Shown: positions 1-53,440, numbered from the stretch's first letter. The stretch is DNA of 64,000 bases from Undaria pinnatifida (GCA_012845835.1 JABAKD010000025.1:30325761-30389760), one strand, 5' to 3'. Notes: generated from the sequence alone by a model not told the origin. Translations and numbers: made by a program.

Positions 1-519
1 GTGGTGCTACGACTTCGATAGTTCCGTGTAGGTATTTTGTCAAGGCCCCCAGTCACCGAACCTTCATTTGTCGCAAGTCACTCGATTAACCAACACAATT
101 CCCTCGATTGGCACCAACACCAGCGCTCCACCGATAAACCTCCACCAAAGACTGTAGGGTAGACTAGAGACGGCCTAGGTACTACCTGGTATCTCGTTTG
201 CAGTCAGCGCTGAGTTTGTACGAGTAGAACATTCCAGCTATAACAACTGCAGGATATCCCTTCCCATTCTCGCAAAAACAAAAGTTGCCAAAACGGTCGT
301 TTGACCTTTTTTCAACAAAAAAACAAAAGTCGGTAAAAAGATCGCGTGCAAAAGAGAGAGGGGGAGCACCCATCTTTTCTCAGGCCCTTCACTTGCCCCG
401 AACGCAGAATTTCGAAAATTTTGGAATTGCAGCTCAGAGCCCTTCCTCCCTCTCTCCCTCCCACACTAGGGGGAGAAGCAGATTCTAAGAAGTTTCTGGG
501 CCCCCACTAAGACGTGTGT
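1..519. other. No feature recognised
   Basis: AT-rich to mixed sequence with short homopolymers. Short open frames here show no family features, and no repeat family of this window is seen. Confidence 0.5.
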
Positions 520-806
520 TGCGATGATAGAGTGTGCACCACTTTTTTTCCAATACTACCCCTCGATTTTGGGAGCTTAAGACCTCTCCCTTAACAACTG
601 ATTTGGAGAAAAGTAAAACTGCTCGGTACCGGATGAAAGACCCCATGGCCTAGGTACACAACAAGAAATGATGCCCAAAAAAAAACAAAATGGCGCCTAT
701 TATTTTTTTTTTTTCCGACGATTTTGGGTTGAGGAGCCCCGTCATCCGGAAAACATATTGTTTTTACGACGAAAACTGCTTCCATAGTGCTTCTATCGTA
801 GCATGC
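520..806 (+). mobile_element. Family A miniature element
   Basis: It holds the family A landmarks in order: GCGATGATAGAG end, GGGAGCTTAAGACCTCTCCC, CGGATGAAAGACCCCATGGC, CCTAGGTACACAACAAGAA, CGACGATTTTGGGTTGAGGA and a TCTATCGTAGCATGC end. The ends form an imperfect inverted repeat and the element is non-coding, which suggests a MITE. Confidence 0.65.
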
Positions 807-832
807 AGATAGATTTTAAGAATTTTCTGGGC

Positions 833-1103
833 TCCTGAGATGAGGAGCTCAGTATCTCAACCGAAACATCACCCGAAACATGACTTCGAAGGCGTTCGTT
901 CGCGCAGCCCAACCCTACCACCATTTCTATGCGCTAGTGTTCTAAAATTAATTCACTTGTTGAGCAAATATATCATCCTAACCGGTAGTGCAACACTTGA
1001 GGAGCTCAACCGCTCACAAACATTAACAGTTAATTCAACCACTGCAACCCTTACTACCGCACTATATACCGCACTATATACCGCACTATATACCGCACTA
1101 TAG
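833..1103 (+). mobile_element. Family C repeat with 13-bp satellite tail
   Basis: Landmarks are TGAGGAGCTCAGTATCTCA, ACTTCGAAGGCGTTCGTTCG, TTGAGGAGCTCAACCG and AGTTAATTCAACCACTGCAA. The 3' end has become a 13-bp array (CCGCACTATATA, 1057-1103). The same order of blocks recurs at 2910, 12690, 16590 and 51330. Confidence 0.65.
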
Positions 1104-2905
1104 AGGGATATAGATATGACCCTGCAATACGACCGAGACGCGATTAACGACCGACGCGCGGTACGATATATAGCTGGATGTTTTTTCGGGAAAAACTCGA
1201 TTTTTTTAATGGCACGTGACACCGGTCGGCTTCTTGACATTCTTAGATTTTTTTTCAGTATTTTTGCATTTTGTTAAACCTTAGAGGCTGTGGACGTTTG
1301 TCATCGGGTTGAACTTTCAACTTACGTACGTACGTACGTACTCAAAATCACTTTTGACTTAGGTAAGTGAGATACACAGCTTCCTCAAACGAAGAGCCTC
1401 AGTGAAAAAAAAGGCAAAATACTAGAACCGATCAGTTTGGGGTGAAAAATAGAACTCCTCAAGTGGTCACCCTCAGAAGGCAAAACGTGCCTCTCAGAAA
1501 AAAAAAAATACAACGGTGCACCTCTCCCCCGTGTAAGCATGTATCAACCTCATCGGCTAGGCACACATCACGAATAATTTTGCAAGCACCGTAGCGCATC
1601 CCAACGATACCGGGCGTTGTAGCTCTCCAGATGAGGACCACGGCTACGCATGGTACTGCAGGGGGCTAAGTTTTTTGGTTGTTTTGTTTTTCCAGTCGCC
1701 GCTCGGGAGTAACTCGTGCGAGTGACTCCCATGTCCCTTCGTGGTGGTTTAGAGCTTTCGTGCTGTTTTACTTTTGCGATACGCACGAATCCCCGTGCAA
1801 TGGAATCGGTTTAAAGCGGCGCCAATCAAATCGCCTGTTGTGGGTTTGTCCGTGAGTTACGCAGCGTCACTCGTGCGACTGGTGAGGCGAAAACCCAGAA
1901 GTGGTAGGGCAAGAGCGGGCACCCCCCGCCTGCCTACGCCAAGTAGCGATACGCCTATATTTTTTACCCGGTTACAGGTACACCGTGTTAGTAGTTGGCC
2001 ACTTTGGGCGCTTGCGATAGAGCCATATTTATTTTTGTCCTCAACATGTGTTACCAGCTTGACCTGGCCGCTTACCGCTAGTTGCATGAGCACAACATGA
2101 GCATCATAGCACCCTACGTATTGTGCAGGTTTGGGCCGTGCTTGGTTGACCACTCCGGCGACAGTTTCCGCGCCCGAGACCCGGTTCCCGGCACGTGGGC
2201 AGCCGACGGCGTCTCGAGGCCGAATATTATCACCGATCCTGCCGACATCGGCGTTGCTGCTGGGGACGACAAAAAAAGAGAAGGTAGCCAAGGTCAGATC
2301 AACGAACAACTAACTATCGGCACGGTCCAACCGACCTCTGACCTTTCCTAGACGGTAAAGTGCTGCGCAATAGCCGTCTTCAAATTTGCACTCATTATCG
2401 ACTTTGAGGCCGATGCGTATCTTTGTTACCATGCAGTCGCGACGCACGAGTGTCACGTACACCGGGTGTATTTGTTTCGGATACAGCCTTAACCACGCAA
2501 TGTGCGGCGAGATTAGAACGAATTTGTTCCTTTTATTCGCCTATGCCGTCGTTCCCCCCCACGACCATCAAGGCGGCAGCAAACCAAGCTTCAACATCCT
2601 CCATTTGGTCCAACCAAATACCACTCCAGAGGGAAATATAACGTACCCGCTTGGGTTTTTAGTTGATGAACACCAAGCTGTCCTCACTTTGTCGTGGTTC
2701 AGAGCGGTATCGGATACCCAACTCTCTGCGTGCTACAATTATAGATGCATTAAGGTATACTCCACTTTTTGGCTAAACGTTTATCTGAATGCAGAGGCTC
2801 CTCAGCGTACTGAAATAGTATTATTAATAAGAAAATCGTCGGAAAAGTTTATTGTTGCTGTGCAAATACAATATCAGGGCATCATGTTTTTATATGTAGG
2901 GGTGT
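1104..2905. other. Unresolved stretch
   Basis: It contains a (GTAC)n-like run near 1325-1340 and the 1600-1660 block GGACCACGGCTACGCATGG (family F fragment). At 1857-2309 a 150-codon minus-strand frame lies in higher-GC sequence, but no motif is recognised. At 2386-2470 is a copy of the dispersed block resembling TCGA..TTTG..GATGC.TATCTTTG. No gene is supported. Confidence 0.3.
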
Positions 2906-3140
2906 AGCTCTCCTCACATGAGGAGCTCAATATCTCACCCCCGACGCTACACAACTTCGAAGGGCGTTCGTTCGCACAACTCAATCAAGCCTATCTATGC
3001 CTTAGCCCTAAAATGCATGTATACTCGTGAAATTACTTGATCAATGAATAAGCGGTAGTTCCTCATTTGAGCGGGCTCAATAGGACAGGTGCATTATTAG
3101 TTAATCCAACAACTGCAACCGCTACCGAGGGATGATTCTT
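2906..3140 (+). mobile_element. Family C repeat
   Basis: It carries ATGAGGAGCTCAATATCTCA, ACTTCGAAGGGCGTTCGTTC, ATTACTTGATCAATGA and TTAGTTAATCCAACAACTGC in the family order. It lies just upstream of the large gene's first exon, where promoter or 5' UTR would be expected. Confidence 0.65.
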
Positions 3141-3383
3141 TCACATAATTTTGAAAACACCTAATAAAGAAGACGATGTGCACCTCCGTAGTAGCATGAA
3201 AAAAGAAAAGAAAAACAAAAAAAACTTAGTACAAAAACACAACATGTTGAGGTAAGTCGTTTGTAAAAACAGCACCCCCAGCAGAGTGGTACCACGCAAG
3301 CGCGTGCAAAAAAAGCTGAAGGTCGACCTCTCAGCTGGTCGAACTCACAGATTACGACGCATCTGACGCAGTTCTCATCGAAA

Positions 3384-44880
<41,497 letters not shown>

Positions 44881-45680
44881 GAATACACAGGAGCGGTTCC
44901 TCTATAATGCCGGTTTGTGCCAGCCAGCACTAAAAAAGCACTATGGTGGCCGCCGGCACTACTCCGCACACTTGGGTGAACTATATATAGTGTATCGGTA
45001 TGTGCACTATAGAGGGAAAAACCGGCACTATAGAGGCAGCCAGCACTACTCCTCAAACTCGAGCTATACAGCCGCCCTGAATGAGGAGGCTTAGAAAAAT
45101 TGGACGCGGCCCCCCCGCCGTGCCATGGGTTAGCTGGAAGTAACATTCCAACAAGCTACCAGGTACCACAGTACTACGTATGAGGAGAGGCGGGGGGTGA
45201 GGTTTGGGTTGGAGTTGGTTGGGGTCATTGGTATGCCCGTACGTGCTGCTGCTGATGCTGCTGCTACACTTTCTGCTGTAGCACGTATAGTGGCGAGAGG
45301 GGGGGGTAGAAGGTGCTTTGTTGAACAAATGAAGATAGTGTATAGCACACAGCTTGCAAAGATGAGTGTCGACGAAGTCTTCGATCTCACAGCTGTTGTG
45401 TGTGTTGATTCTGTACAACAACACTACCGGTAAAAGAGCGGATGTCATGTGTAGCGCTACGACGAAAAGCTTTACCCGTTTTTTTTTTTAACGAAAATGA
45501 TAAGATGTGAGTGTTTCAACATTTTTTGTCTGTGTTTTGGTTTTGGTCTTCTTGGTTCGTGTTCATCGTCTAATGTAAGTATGATTATCACCTACTATTG
45601 GAGAGAGATGAGCGTTTTGTACTTCCGTTGCCGTGTGCGGGTCGTAGTCACAGAGTAATCCCTATATTTAAGGTTCGGGA
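44881..45680. other. Downstream region of the large gene
   Basis: 44900-45060 holds several GGCACTATAGAGG/CCAGCACTAC blocks. 45330-45410 is an inverted copy of the dispersed GATCGAAGACTTCGTCGACAC..CTTTGCAAGCTGTGTGCTATAC block. No clear polyadenylation signal (AATAAA) is seen near the stop. Confidence 0.4.
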
Positions 45681-45689
45681 CTGGAGAAT

Positions 45690-46345
45690 TACTAATAATT
45701 CCAACCAGCCTCGAAACAGTATAGAAGCAAGCAAATGCGTGAATTGCTTTGAGCGTGGGTTAATTTCTTTAAGCGTGCGTTAATCGCTTCAAGGGGCCTA
45801 AAGCGCTTTAAAGGCATTTAAGTGATTTTAAGCGGACGTTAATTGCTCCAAGCGGCGGGCCTAAAGTGCTTTGAAGTGCGTAATTGTCTTCAAGCCTGCG
45901 TTAATTGCTTTAAGCGGGCCTTAATTTCTCCAAGCGTGCCTTGATTTGCTTCAAGCATGCCTTGATTTGGTTCAAGCGTGCCATAACTGCTTTAAGCGGG
46001 CCTCAATAACTTCAACATTGCCTTGATTGCTTAAAGCGTGCATTAATTGCTTTAAGGGTGCGTTAATTGCTTCAAGTTGGCCTTAAGTGCTTTCAAGGGC
46101 CTTAATTGCTTTAAGCGTCCGTTAATTGCTTCAAGCGTGCGTTAATTGTTTCAAGCGTGCCTTATGAACGTACGTCAATTGCTTTAAGCGGGCATAAAGT
46201 GCTTTAAGCGGGCCTCGAGTACTTTTAAGTGGCTTAATTGCTTCAAGCGTGAGTTAATTGTGCGTTTATTGCTTCAAGTGTGCCTTGATTGCTTCAAGCG
46301 TGCCTTAATTGTTTCAAGCGTGCCTTAATTACTCTGAGCGTGTCT
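45690..46345 (+). repeat. About 20-bp satellite
   Basis: Roughly 30 units of TTAATTGCTTCAAGCGTGCC and variants (TTTAAGCGGGCC, TTGATTGC) over 650 bp. Confidence 0.95.
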
Positions 46346-46594
46346 TCACTTATCTCATACAAACTCCACGTGCTTTGCGACCACAGTAATTCTGAGGGAT
46401 TACCGTAAGCAAGCTGCCTATTTTTAAGGCGCGGCGGTAAACTACTGTCGTCCTTGTTGGCGGTTACTCTGGGGTTCGAATATCGGCTGGTGCAATCACC
46501 TTGCACAGGACACTACCTGGTACTTATGAGTCCTATTAATAGTCGTATTAATAGTCCATCGCCTAAAGTGTGAGAGCGCGATTAGGCAAAACAT

Positions 46595-46905
46595 CAACAT
46601 TTAAGGCACCGAACGGGTGTACGTAAGTCACCGAAAGGGTACATAAGGCACCGAAAGGGTATACGAAACACCGAAAGGGTACAACAGGCACTGAAAGGGT
46701 ATATAAGGAACCGAAGGGGTATATAAAACACCGAAAGGGTACAAAAGGCACCGAAAGGGTACATAAGACACCAAACTAAGACGCCAAAAGGATATATACG
46801 GCACCGAAATGGTAAATAAGGCACCGAAAGGGTACATGAGGCCCAGAAAGGGTACATAAGGCACCGAAAAGGTAAAGAAGGCACCGAACACCGAACGAAC
46901 CGAAA
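46595..46905 (-). repeat. 21-bp minisatellite, locus 2
   Basis: GGCACCGAAAGGGTACATAA repeats about 14 times, the reverse complement of the unit at 32655-32862. Confidence 0.95.
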
Positions 46906-46999
46906 GTAAGGGACCCTTCTGTGAGAAAAAGGTGCTAAGGCGTCTCCCGCCGGGCAACATGAGCTTAACTTTATAGATCTTCCTGAACTATCTATTAAG

Positions 47000-47570
47000 G
47001 CCATCGTCAAGCAGGGATAGATCATCTGTCCTCCGACGTGTGAATGGCTTTATAAGAAAAGATGCGTGCGACGGTAGGGGCGCACCAGAGAAAATTCTGA
47101 CACGAGCGCTCCTTGTTTGAGGAGCTCTCCAGTCGTACCTCACGGGGAAAAGTTTGATTGCAAGAACGCATGTACAAAAATGCAACCGGATGGCGTACCC
47201 TTTCTGTTTTCACACTTCTGCTTTTCCAGCTTCTGGACAAGCCGTGGTCTCAGTCGTCGTCCCTCGCCCCCCCCCCCCGGTCCTTGCCTTCGATTTTTAT
47301 TGCGCACAGGGTTCAGCAATCCTACTGCTCGTCGATTTTTCATCGAGCGTGGCTAGCTCACGCTCTCGCGCTTTCCGCTGGTCAATTTCCCTACTGGTAG
47401 TATGGCCTAGAGGTAGTAGTAGTATGAGTATGAGTATGTAGCATGTAGTAGTATATGCAAGGACACAGGCTACGATAGGGGAGTCCATTCATGGGCCATT
47501 TTTTTTCGGTTGCTTGGAGTCACTCGCGCGAGTGACCCCCTGTTCCTTTGCGGTGTTAATAAGCTTTCTT
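47000..47570. other. Worn repeats, no gene
   Basis: It includes ATGCGTGCGACGGTAGGGGCGCACC and CCTTGTTTGAGGAGCTCTCC (family A/C-like ends) and the CACTCGCGCGAGTGACCCCC palindromic block at 47521. Frames here lack motifs. Confidence 0.4.
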
Positions 47571-47574
47571 TGGT

Positions 47575-47692
47575 GCTATTATATACCTGGTATATAATAT
47601 TATATATACTATTGTATACACCATTATACACTATTATATATGCTATAATATACACTATAATATACACTACTATATATACTATTATGCTAATC
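47575..47692. repeat. AT-rich (TATACTATTATA)n array
   Basis: Irregular TATATACTATTATATAC units; strand-symmetric and prone to cruciform formation. Confidence 0.85.
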
Positions 47693-47799
47693 TAGCGACA
47701 TGAATCCGCAACGCAATCAATAGCCACGCTGCGCCAAGCACATCGCGTGAAGTCTTTTCGTCTGTGAGGTACAGAGTCACTCGTGCGAGTATGGTAGTA

Positions 47800-48285
47800 T
47801 AATACCGCTAATATATTAGTGAAAAAGGGGGGCGTATTAACATATATTAACATCCCCCCTACCGTAGCCTCGGTCCAAGATTATACTAGCACACAGTATG
47901 GATAGTATATCCAAGTATATATATTCAGTATGCAGGCTGCCGTAGAGGGGTGCACCAATAGATTTCGGAGGCTCGTTATTCACTTTGAGGCGCTCTATTA
48001 CCCCACCCCTACTGATAAAAGAAAAAATAACTATTTTTGCCTTTAAAAAAATGGCAAAAGTGCAGCCCAACGAGCAATAACCCCCCCCACGCATGGCTTA
48101 GGTATGCAAAAAAAATATCATGTTACGAAACAAGAACGACGTGTATATGTGTATATATGTGTACATGTGTATATATTAGGCGACAATTCGGGGTTAAGGG
48201 TCCTGCCTCGTCATCCAGAAAATATTTTTGCGAAAAATATGTACTTGGATACCTTAATACTCCTGTCGCTGTTCAACCGGCCTAT
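47800..48285. mobile_element. Worn family A-like copies
   Basis: GCCGTAGAGGGGTGCACCAA near 47938, ACGCATGGCTTAGGTATGC near 48090, and TTCGGGGTTAAGGGTCCTGC with CATCCAGAAAATATT near 48187 are in family A order. GTGTATATGTGTATATATG is a short array at 48140-48175. Confidence 0.5.
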
Positions 48286-48289
48286 TGCC

Positions 48290-48545
48290 TGCCGAGAGCG
48301 CCCAGCAGCGTGGGTAAGCACAATTCGATTCGAGCCGATGAGGGAGGAAAATGCTGGAGTCTTCTCGCGATAAAAGCGAAAGAACGTACCGTAGTGTGTG
48401 GGGGGGGAGACGTAGAGCCTGTTAAGTGACCCCGGGTATCTGACTTACGTCTATTAATAGGGGAAGGAGAACGAGAAAATAAAAGCGCGGGTATCTGACT
48501 TACGTCTATTAATAGGGGAAGGAGAACGAGAAAATAAAAGCGCGA
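48290..48545 (+). repeat. Family G with a 55-bp tandem duplication
   Basis: It opens CCGAGAGCGCCCAGCAGCG and GATTCGAGCCGATGAGGGAG as at 56190. The part GGGTATCTGACTTACGTCTA to AGAAAATAAAAGCGCG is repeated at 48434 and 48489, identical over 55 bp. Confidence 0.85.
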
Positions 48546-49180
48546 AGATACTAGAAGGGATGTGGGCAAAACAAAACAAAACAAAATGGGGGGGGGGGGG
48601 GGCACAGTAAGATGCCGTTCAGAACACAACGGAAACGGAAGCCTACCGAAACACGTACAGTTAATATGATAAGATGCTGTGCAAGACACACACGCCTTGT
48701 TTACCGACATCTACCGATACCTGCTCTGAACGACGCCAAAGCTCCACCATCCATACCTCCATCGATCCGGCCGAAAAGCCACACTCGTAACAGTACACCG
48801 CACAAGACCTCTTGGCGGCTCCTCTATCGAGTCACTACTACCCGCACTTCAATTAAGCCAGAAACGCAAGTGGTACGTGCAGTCGGCACCAAAAACAACG
48901 CAAAAACTTGTCACAGACAGTAGGTACGAAATGCAGTCTGCACTTAAAAGTGACCCAAACGGTACGCAAAACAGACGGCAGTAGTAGACCGTTGCCCTCA
49001 CGTTAACCCCCGCCCCCCCGCACAACAACTTGCGGGAAGTTTCTAACCGTCAAAATATCACGTACGTGTACGGGCAGATGGTCCATCCACCAACTCCTCT
49101 GACGAACCCACAGCCGCCGCATTGCACACCCCGTACGAAGACGAACCGATTTGGCGAATACTCGCGAAATCCATGGCCAT
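48546..49180. other. Intergenic sequence, nothing recognised
   Basis: Contains (ACAAA)n and a G-run at about 48588-48602. No gene is supported. Confidence 0.4.
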
Positions 49181-49189
49181 TCGGCGGAT

Positions 49190-49445
49190 CGAGTCGTTCT
49201 TCGGTACCCCCCCCCCCCCCGGAACTATTCTTTGACGAAACCGCCTCCTTAGAAAGCAGATTTTGGCCGTATCATATCTCCTCAATTCCGGCGCCCTTTA
49301 ACACCCCGACGTCATCGTTCGATAGTCCTTCTCGCAGTCAAGGATTTTTATTTTGCAGCGTCCTTCCTCGTGTCGAGCAGCCATGACACGTTCGTCGAAG
49401 TAAATCGCTGGTTTTTGGGGGGTGCCATATCGCAGTATCAGTCAA
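49190..49445 (-). mobile_element. Family B element, reverse
   Basis: TTCCGGCGCCCTTTAACACC, CCCGACGTCATCGTTCGATA, CGTGTCGAGCAGCCATGACA and GAAGTAAATCGCTGGTTTTT are reversed family B blocks. The array-prone site (GATAGTCC) is unexpanded here. Confidence 0.7.
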
Positions 49446-49864
49446 TCGTAGGGGATAAATCGTCCACGGAACGAATACTTGCGAATGCATCTGAAAGATG
49501 AGATTCGCCCAGAGACGAACACCTGTCCCATATTTTTTGCGAGGGTAATTGTCCACGGGCGGACGAAAATACTAGTCCGTCAAACCGAATACGAAGTCAA
49601 CGAATACGAGCAACACCTCTTCGTATTCGTCTTCGTGCGCGGTTTGCAAAGCATTTATAATTTATTCCTCGGTAGGTTTTGAGTTTGAATCTTCGTCAGA
49701 TTTGCACTTACATTTCGGTGGGCGAACAAGTTCGATTTAGCGTGAGTACGTGTTGCAGTACTAAAAAGGCTAAAACTGCGGCAGACCCTATATTTCGAAA
49801 GTATTGGCCAGTACGATAATGTATTTTAGGACACAACACACAAGGACGCGGTGCTACGATATAT

Positions 49865-50540
49865 GTGTCTAGAGTAGCGCTTTTTTTATGCAAAATTCAT
49901 TTCTGAATGACGGGGCTTTCCTCCTTATAAACAGAGTTTTCAGAAAAATGGGAACGGAGCCTAAAATGAGAACCAAGCGTTATCTCCAGAACCATGTGGT
50001 GTATCAGAGAACCGAAATGATCCTGCGAAACCCCTTGGCCAGCCCTGTGAGAGGAGCTCGTCAGAACGGTCATGCTCCATCTCATGCCTTCGGGTGGGCG
50101 CAAAAAGCGATATACGCTGGCTCTATGGTGATTTCTCTAGATGCTGGCTACCGAGGCGATGCCGCGGACTTCCAGCCTGAGCGACAGCTCATTCGAAGGC
50201 TGCTGTACAGCCCCACAGGACTGTCATTTTTTTTTTTTTGAGTTGTACATAATTGGTTTGCTTTCTGAAAAAAACCGTCCGTTCTCATTTTAGGCTCCGT
50301 TCCCATTTTTCAGAAAACTCTGTTCTTAGCGCAAAATCGTCAGAAATCGTCAAAAATCGTCATGACATTTCTTATTTTGCAAGTCGGTTGTTTCGTATGC
50401 CTGGAATACAGGTTTGTCCATTGGAATAGCTGTTTCAGTTTGCTCACAAAACAAATAACTTAAATTTGGGGTGAGACTTGGAGCTCCTCAATATAATACG
50501 TTATAAGCCTCAGAAAGCGAAATGGTAGCAAAAAGCTTGA
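49865..50540 (-). mobile_element. Family A, reverse, split by a 393-bp TIR element
   Basis: The left half runs to TTCTGAATGACGGGGCTTTC at about 49920. The right half resumes GCGCAAAATCGTCAGAAATC at 50330 and continues CGTATGCCTGGAATACAGG to AGCCTCAGAAAGCG. The normal family junction GGGGCTCCTTAACCCAAAAT is interrupted exactly at the insertion. Confidence 0.8.
49931..50323. mobile_element. 393-bp element with 43-bp terminal inverted repeats
   Basis: The arms 49931-49973 (ACAGAGTTTTCAGAAAAATG onward) and 50281-50323 are inverted copies with one mismatch. The interior has a short frame (MRTKRYLQNHVVYQRTEM) but no transposase. It is high-identity and therefore recent, and non-autonomous. Confidence 0.9.
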
Positions 50541-50559
50541 CTACGATACCGCAGCATGG

Positions 50560-50705
50560 CTCCAAGGTACGCGTCTCTCATCAATAGCGAAAACAACAGG
50601 ATGTATAAACAGGTGTACGTCTCGCAACAACACACAAGGTACCCGTCTCTCAGGGAAAACAACATAAACAGGTTAACATCCCGTAGCGAAAACAACATAA
50701 TAAAA
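50560..50705 (+). repeat. About 50-bp tandem repeat
   Basis: TCTC.AGCGAAAACAACA and ACAGGTGTACGTCTCGCAAC-type blocks recur about three times. Confidence 0.6.
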
Positions 50706-50959
50706 GGTATTTGTGGGTATACGTACAAGGTATATAGATATAGCGGGGGTGCTTCGCGCCAGTTGGCGGCATTTAGGTTCGAGCAAATGATGCTTCCATC
50801 TTCCGCCTAACCATTGATACGAACGCCTATTTCTAATGTGCACAACTGCTGTAGCAGATAAACAATCCCATCGTCGCTGCAGTACAACTATTAACATATA
50901 TATACTATATAACAAGTTGGGTTTCATCTGTCGGGACAGATCACCATTTCCCCGCACTC

Positions 50960-51312
50960 TTGATGATCTAGAGATATTTCAAGGAAGATCTGTGTGGTCT
51001 AGTTCATGTTGACGTGTTGGAGCCGTATGGTCGGCACGATCTATCACACTTTTCCAGGATTGGACCCGTGCTCTTTCTCCATACGAATATATAGTCTACA
51101 TATCCTGCACAACATATCATAACGGCAGGATGCAGGATCTACAGCAAAGAATCTACTGTAGAGAATCTACTGTAGAAAATCTACTGCAGAAAATTTACTG
51201 TAGATAATCTACTGTAGAGGATCTACTGTACAAAATCTACTGTAGATAATCTACTGCACAAAATCTACTGTAGATAATCTACTGTAGATAATATATTGTA
51301 GATAATCTAGGG
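50960..51312 (+). repeat. CTACTGTAGATAAT satellite with GATC flank
   Basis: 51127-51312 is a 13-15 bp array (AATCTACTGTAGATAATCTAC). The 5' flank (CAACATATCATAACGGCAGG) matches 38280, so two loci with the same flank carry different arrays. Confidence 0.85.
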
Positions 51313-51329
51313 GTGCCGCCGAAGTTTCT

Positions 51330-51645
51330 GAGAAGTTCCTGAGCTTCCAACACGAGGAGCTCAATATCTCTCACCGGAGGCAGGCATGACTTCGAAGGCA
51401 TTCATTCGGGCAACCCGACCAAAATTTTTATGATGTGCGCTGGTCCTAAGAATAGTCCTAGGAACAGTTCTAAGATAATAGTTCTAGGAATAGTCCTAGA
51501 GTATACACCAGATGTACCCGTAAAATGATCATGCTAACCGATAATGCAACATAGTACAAAGAACTCAACCGCTCACAGACAATTAGTTAATCCAACAACT
51601 GCAACCCCTACCACACTGTAGAGGGATAGAAGGATGACGAGGTTC
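51330..51645 (+). mobile_element. Family C repeat
   Basis: CACGAGGAGCTCAATATCTC, GACTTCGAAGGCATTCATTC, then a short (TAGGAATAGTCC)n array, then AGTTAATCCAACAACTGCAA and CACACTGTAGAGGGATAG. Confidence 0.7.
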
Positions 51646-51889
51646 ACGATTTGTCAGCGAGATGAAGGGTTTGTATAGGAAGTAGTAGGGAAGACTCTCT
51701 GGGGTACGCGGGTACCAACCCTTGTTGTTTAGGTCATACTCGGGTCAGGTACCCGGATGTCCCCTGAGTATATAGACTACTTCTCGAGTATACTCCAAGT
51801 ACCCTCGTACTTCTGGATGGTTTCACGCCACCAGCACATGCTACTAATAAATGTCACTTCGTAACGTTACCAGTGTTACTACTGCAATA

Positions 51890-52360
51890 TTATAATAGTA
51901 CGGTCGAGAGGCACTTGATAAGCTACTCTACACCCCACCCAAATACTGATTTGCAGAACACAGAAAGTGAAAAACGATTAAAAAAAAGCTCATAATAATG
52001 TGTCTTCGGTATAAAACGAAAAAACGAATAAAAAAACTATTGAATAGTACACTCCAGCGATAAGTACTGGGTGAAGGAGTCCTGCAGCTCAGTTGTTTTT
52101 TTGTTTCTTTCCAAAGTGCTGGCGCTACTACTATTATGGTACCAGACGTACAAAGGCTGCGACAACGAAGGCACGATGCAGTGATTATTTACCGCGACGG
52201 TGGCAAAACGATTAACATTAATAAATTCACGGCAGACAGCCACAATGTTGTCTCCCCGAAACAAGCAATAAATAAAATATTCGTTACCCCGTGTGAAGAC
52301 ACGTCAATTGTATCTATCTCTGCTTGGCGCCCCAAAATCTCGCTCACATCACCAGTCACA
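51890..52360. other. Worn family A start and unassigned sequence
   Basis: AGTACGGTCGAGAGGCACTTG and CACCCAAATACTGATTTGCA resemble the family A 5' half. 52135-52360 carries no recognised motif. Confidence 0.4.
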
Positions 52361-52369
52361 TACCTGGTA

Positions 52370-52690
52370 CCATCCCATCCCATCCGATCTCATCCTATCT
52401 CGTCCCCTCCAACCGGTGAATGCCATTTTTTCCTAATTTCACTATTCATTACCCCACGTAGAGATACGCCAAAGGTATCTCTGGCGGGCACCCCAAAATC
52501 TCGCTCACACCACCACTCGGATACCAGCCTATCCCATCCCATCCCATCCCATCCCACCACCCCAACACATCCCACCACCCCAAAACATCCCACCACCCCA
52601 CCCCATCCCATCCCATCACCCAATCCCAACCCATCACCCAATCCCAACCCATCACCCAATCCCATCCCATCCCTTCTCCTTCAACCGTTC
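52370..52690 (+). repeat. (CATCC)n / CCCATCACCCAATCC array
   Basis: Two blocks of CATCCCATCCC repeats separated by a duplicated segment (CCCCAAAATCTCGCTCACA..CA at 52330 and 52490). Confidence 0.9.
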
Positions 52691-52799
52691 ATTGGTACCA
52701 GGTAGTTTTATTTTTCATTATTTAATTTTATCGGCGACCCCAACTTCAAAAGAGGTCTACAACCCCCCAACCCAACCCCTTCAGGCTACAGACTTGGTT

Positions 52800-53010
52800 T
52801 AGAGCGTTTGCTTCTCGCAAGCTTCCCTTAAGACGGCTAAGCGCAACGGCAGCCGCCTCGAAGCCCTAAGCTTCCCCGTAAGCTTCTCTCAAGCTTCCCT
52901 TAAGACGGCTAAGCGCAACGGCAGCCGCCTCGAAGCCCTAAGCTTCCCAGTAAGCTTCTCTCAAGCTTCTCTCCAAGACGGTTAAGTGCAACGGCAGCCG
53001 CCTCGAAGCC
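52800..53010 (+). repeat. 72-bp tandem repeat, three copies
   Basis: AAGACGGCTAAGCGCAACGG starts at 52830, 52902 and 52975 (last with GGTTAAGTG), each followed by CAGCCGCCTCGAAGCC. Confidence 0.95.
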
Positions 53011-53089
53011 ATTGCCACCGCTCACCACCGAGACTCTCAAGACGACACTTATGGTGCTATAGGGGTGGTTGTACAGCAAGATACGCTAC

Positions 53090-53440
53090 GGTAGCAAGCT
53101 GACATCACCATATTTTTTCTGGAGTTTTACACCACACTCTTCTTAACCCGAAGAAAAGGTATTTTTTTAGCAAAACTGAAAGCACGAAACCCGAAGGACA
53201 CACCCATGTCATAATAGGTGAAAACAAAATACGTACGGTGCAAAACAAGAAAGAAATTCAGACGATTTTGGCGTCTTAACGCCTTTAAAGCTGGAAACCC
53301 ATTTTATTTAACGAATTTACTCGAGGTTAGTATAGGGAGGGATTTGGGGGCTCTAAAGGGGATACGGAGCTCCTTTTCATTCAGAAAATAGTATCGCCAA
53401 AAAGCGATATACCTTAATACCGATATCGTAACACGCGTCT
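53090..53440 (+). mobile_element. Family A element, diverged
   Basis: CAAGATACGCTACGGTAGCAA, AAAACTGAAAGCACGAAACC, CAGACGATTTTGGCGTCTTA, GAGCTCCTTTTCATTCAGAA and ATACCGATATCGTAACACGCG follow the family A order. Confidence 0.6.

Noticed and set aside
1857-2309. 150-codon minus-strand frame
   Set aside because: No recognised motif, no splice or promoter support, and overlapping plus-strand frames of similar length.
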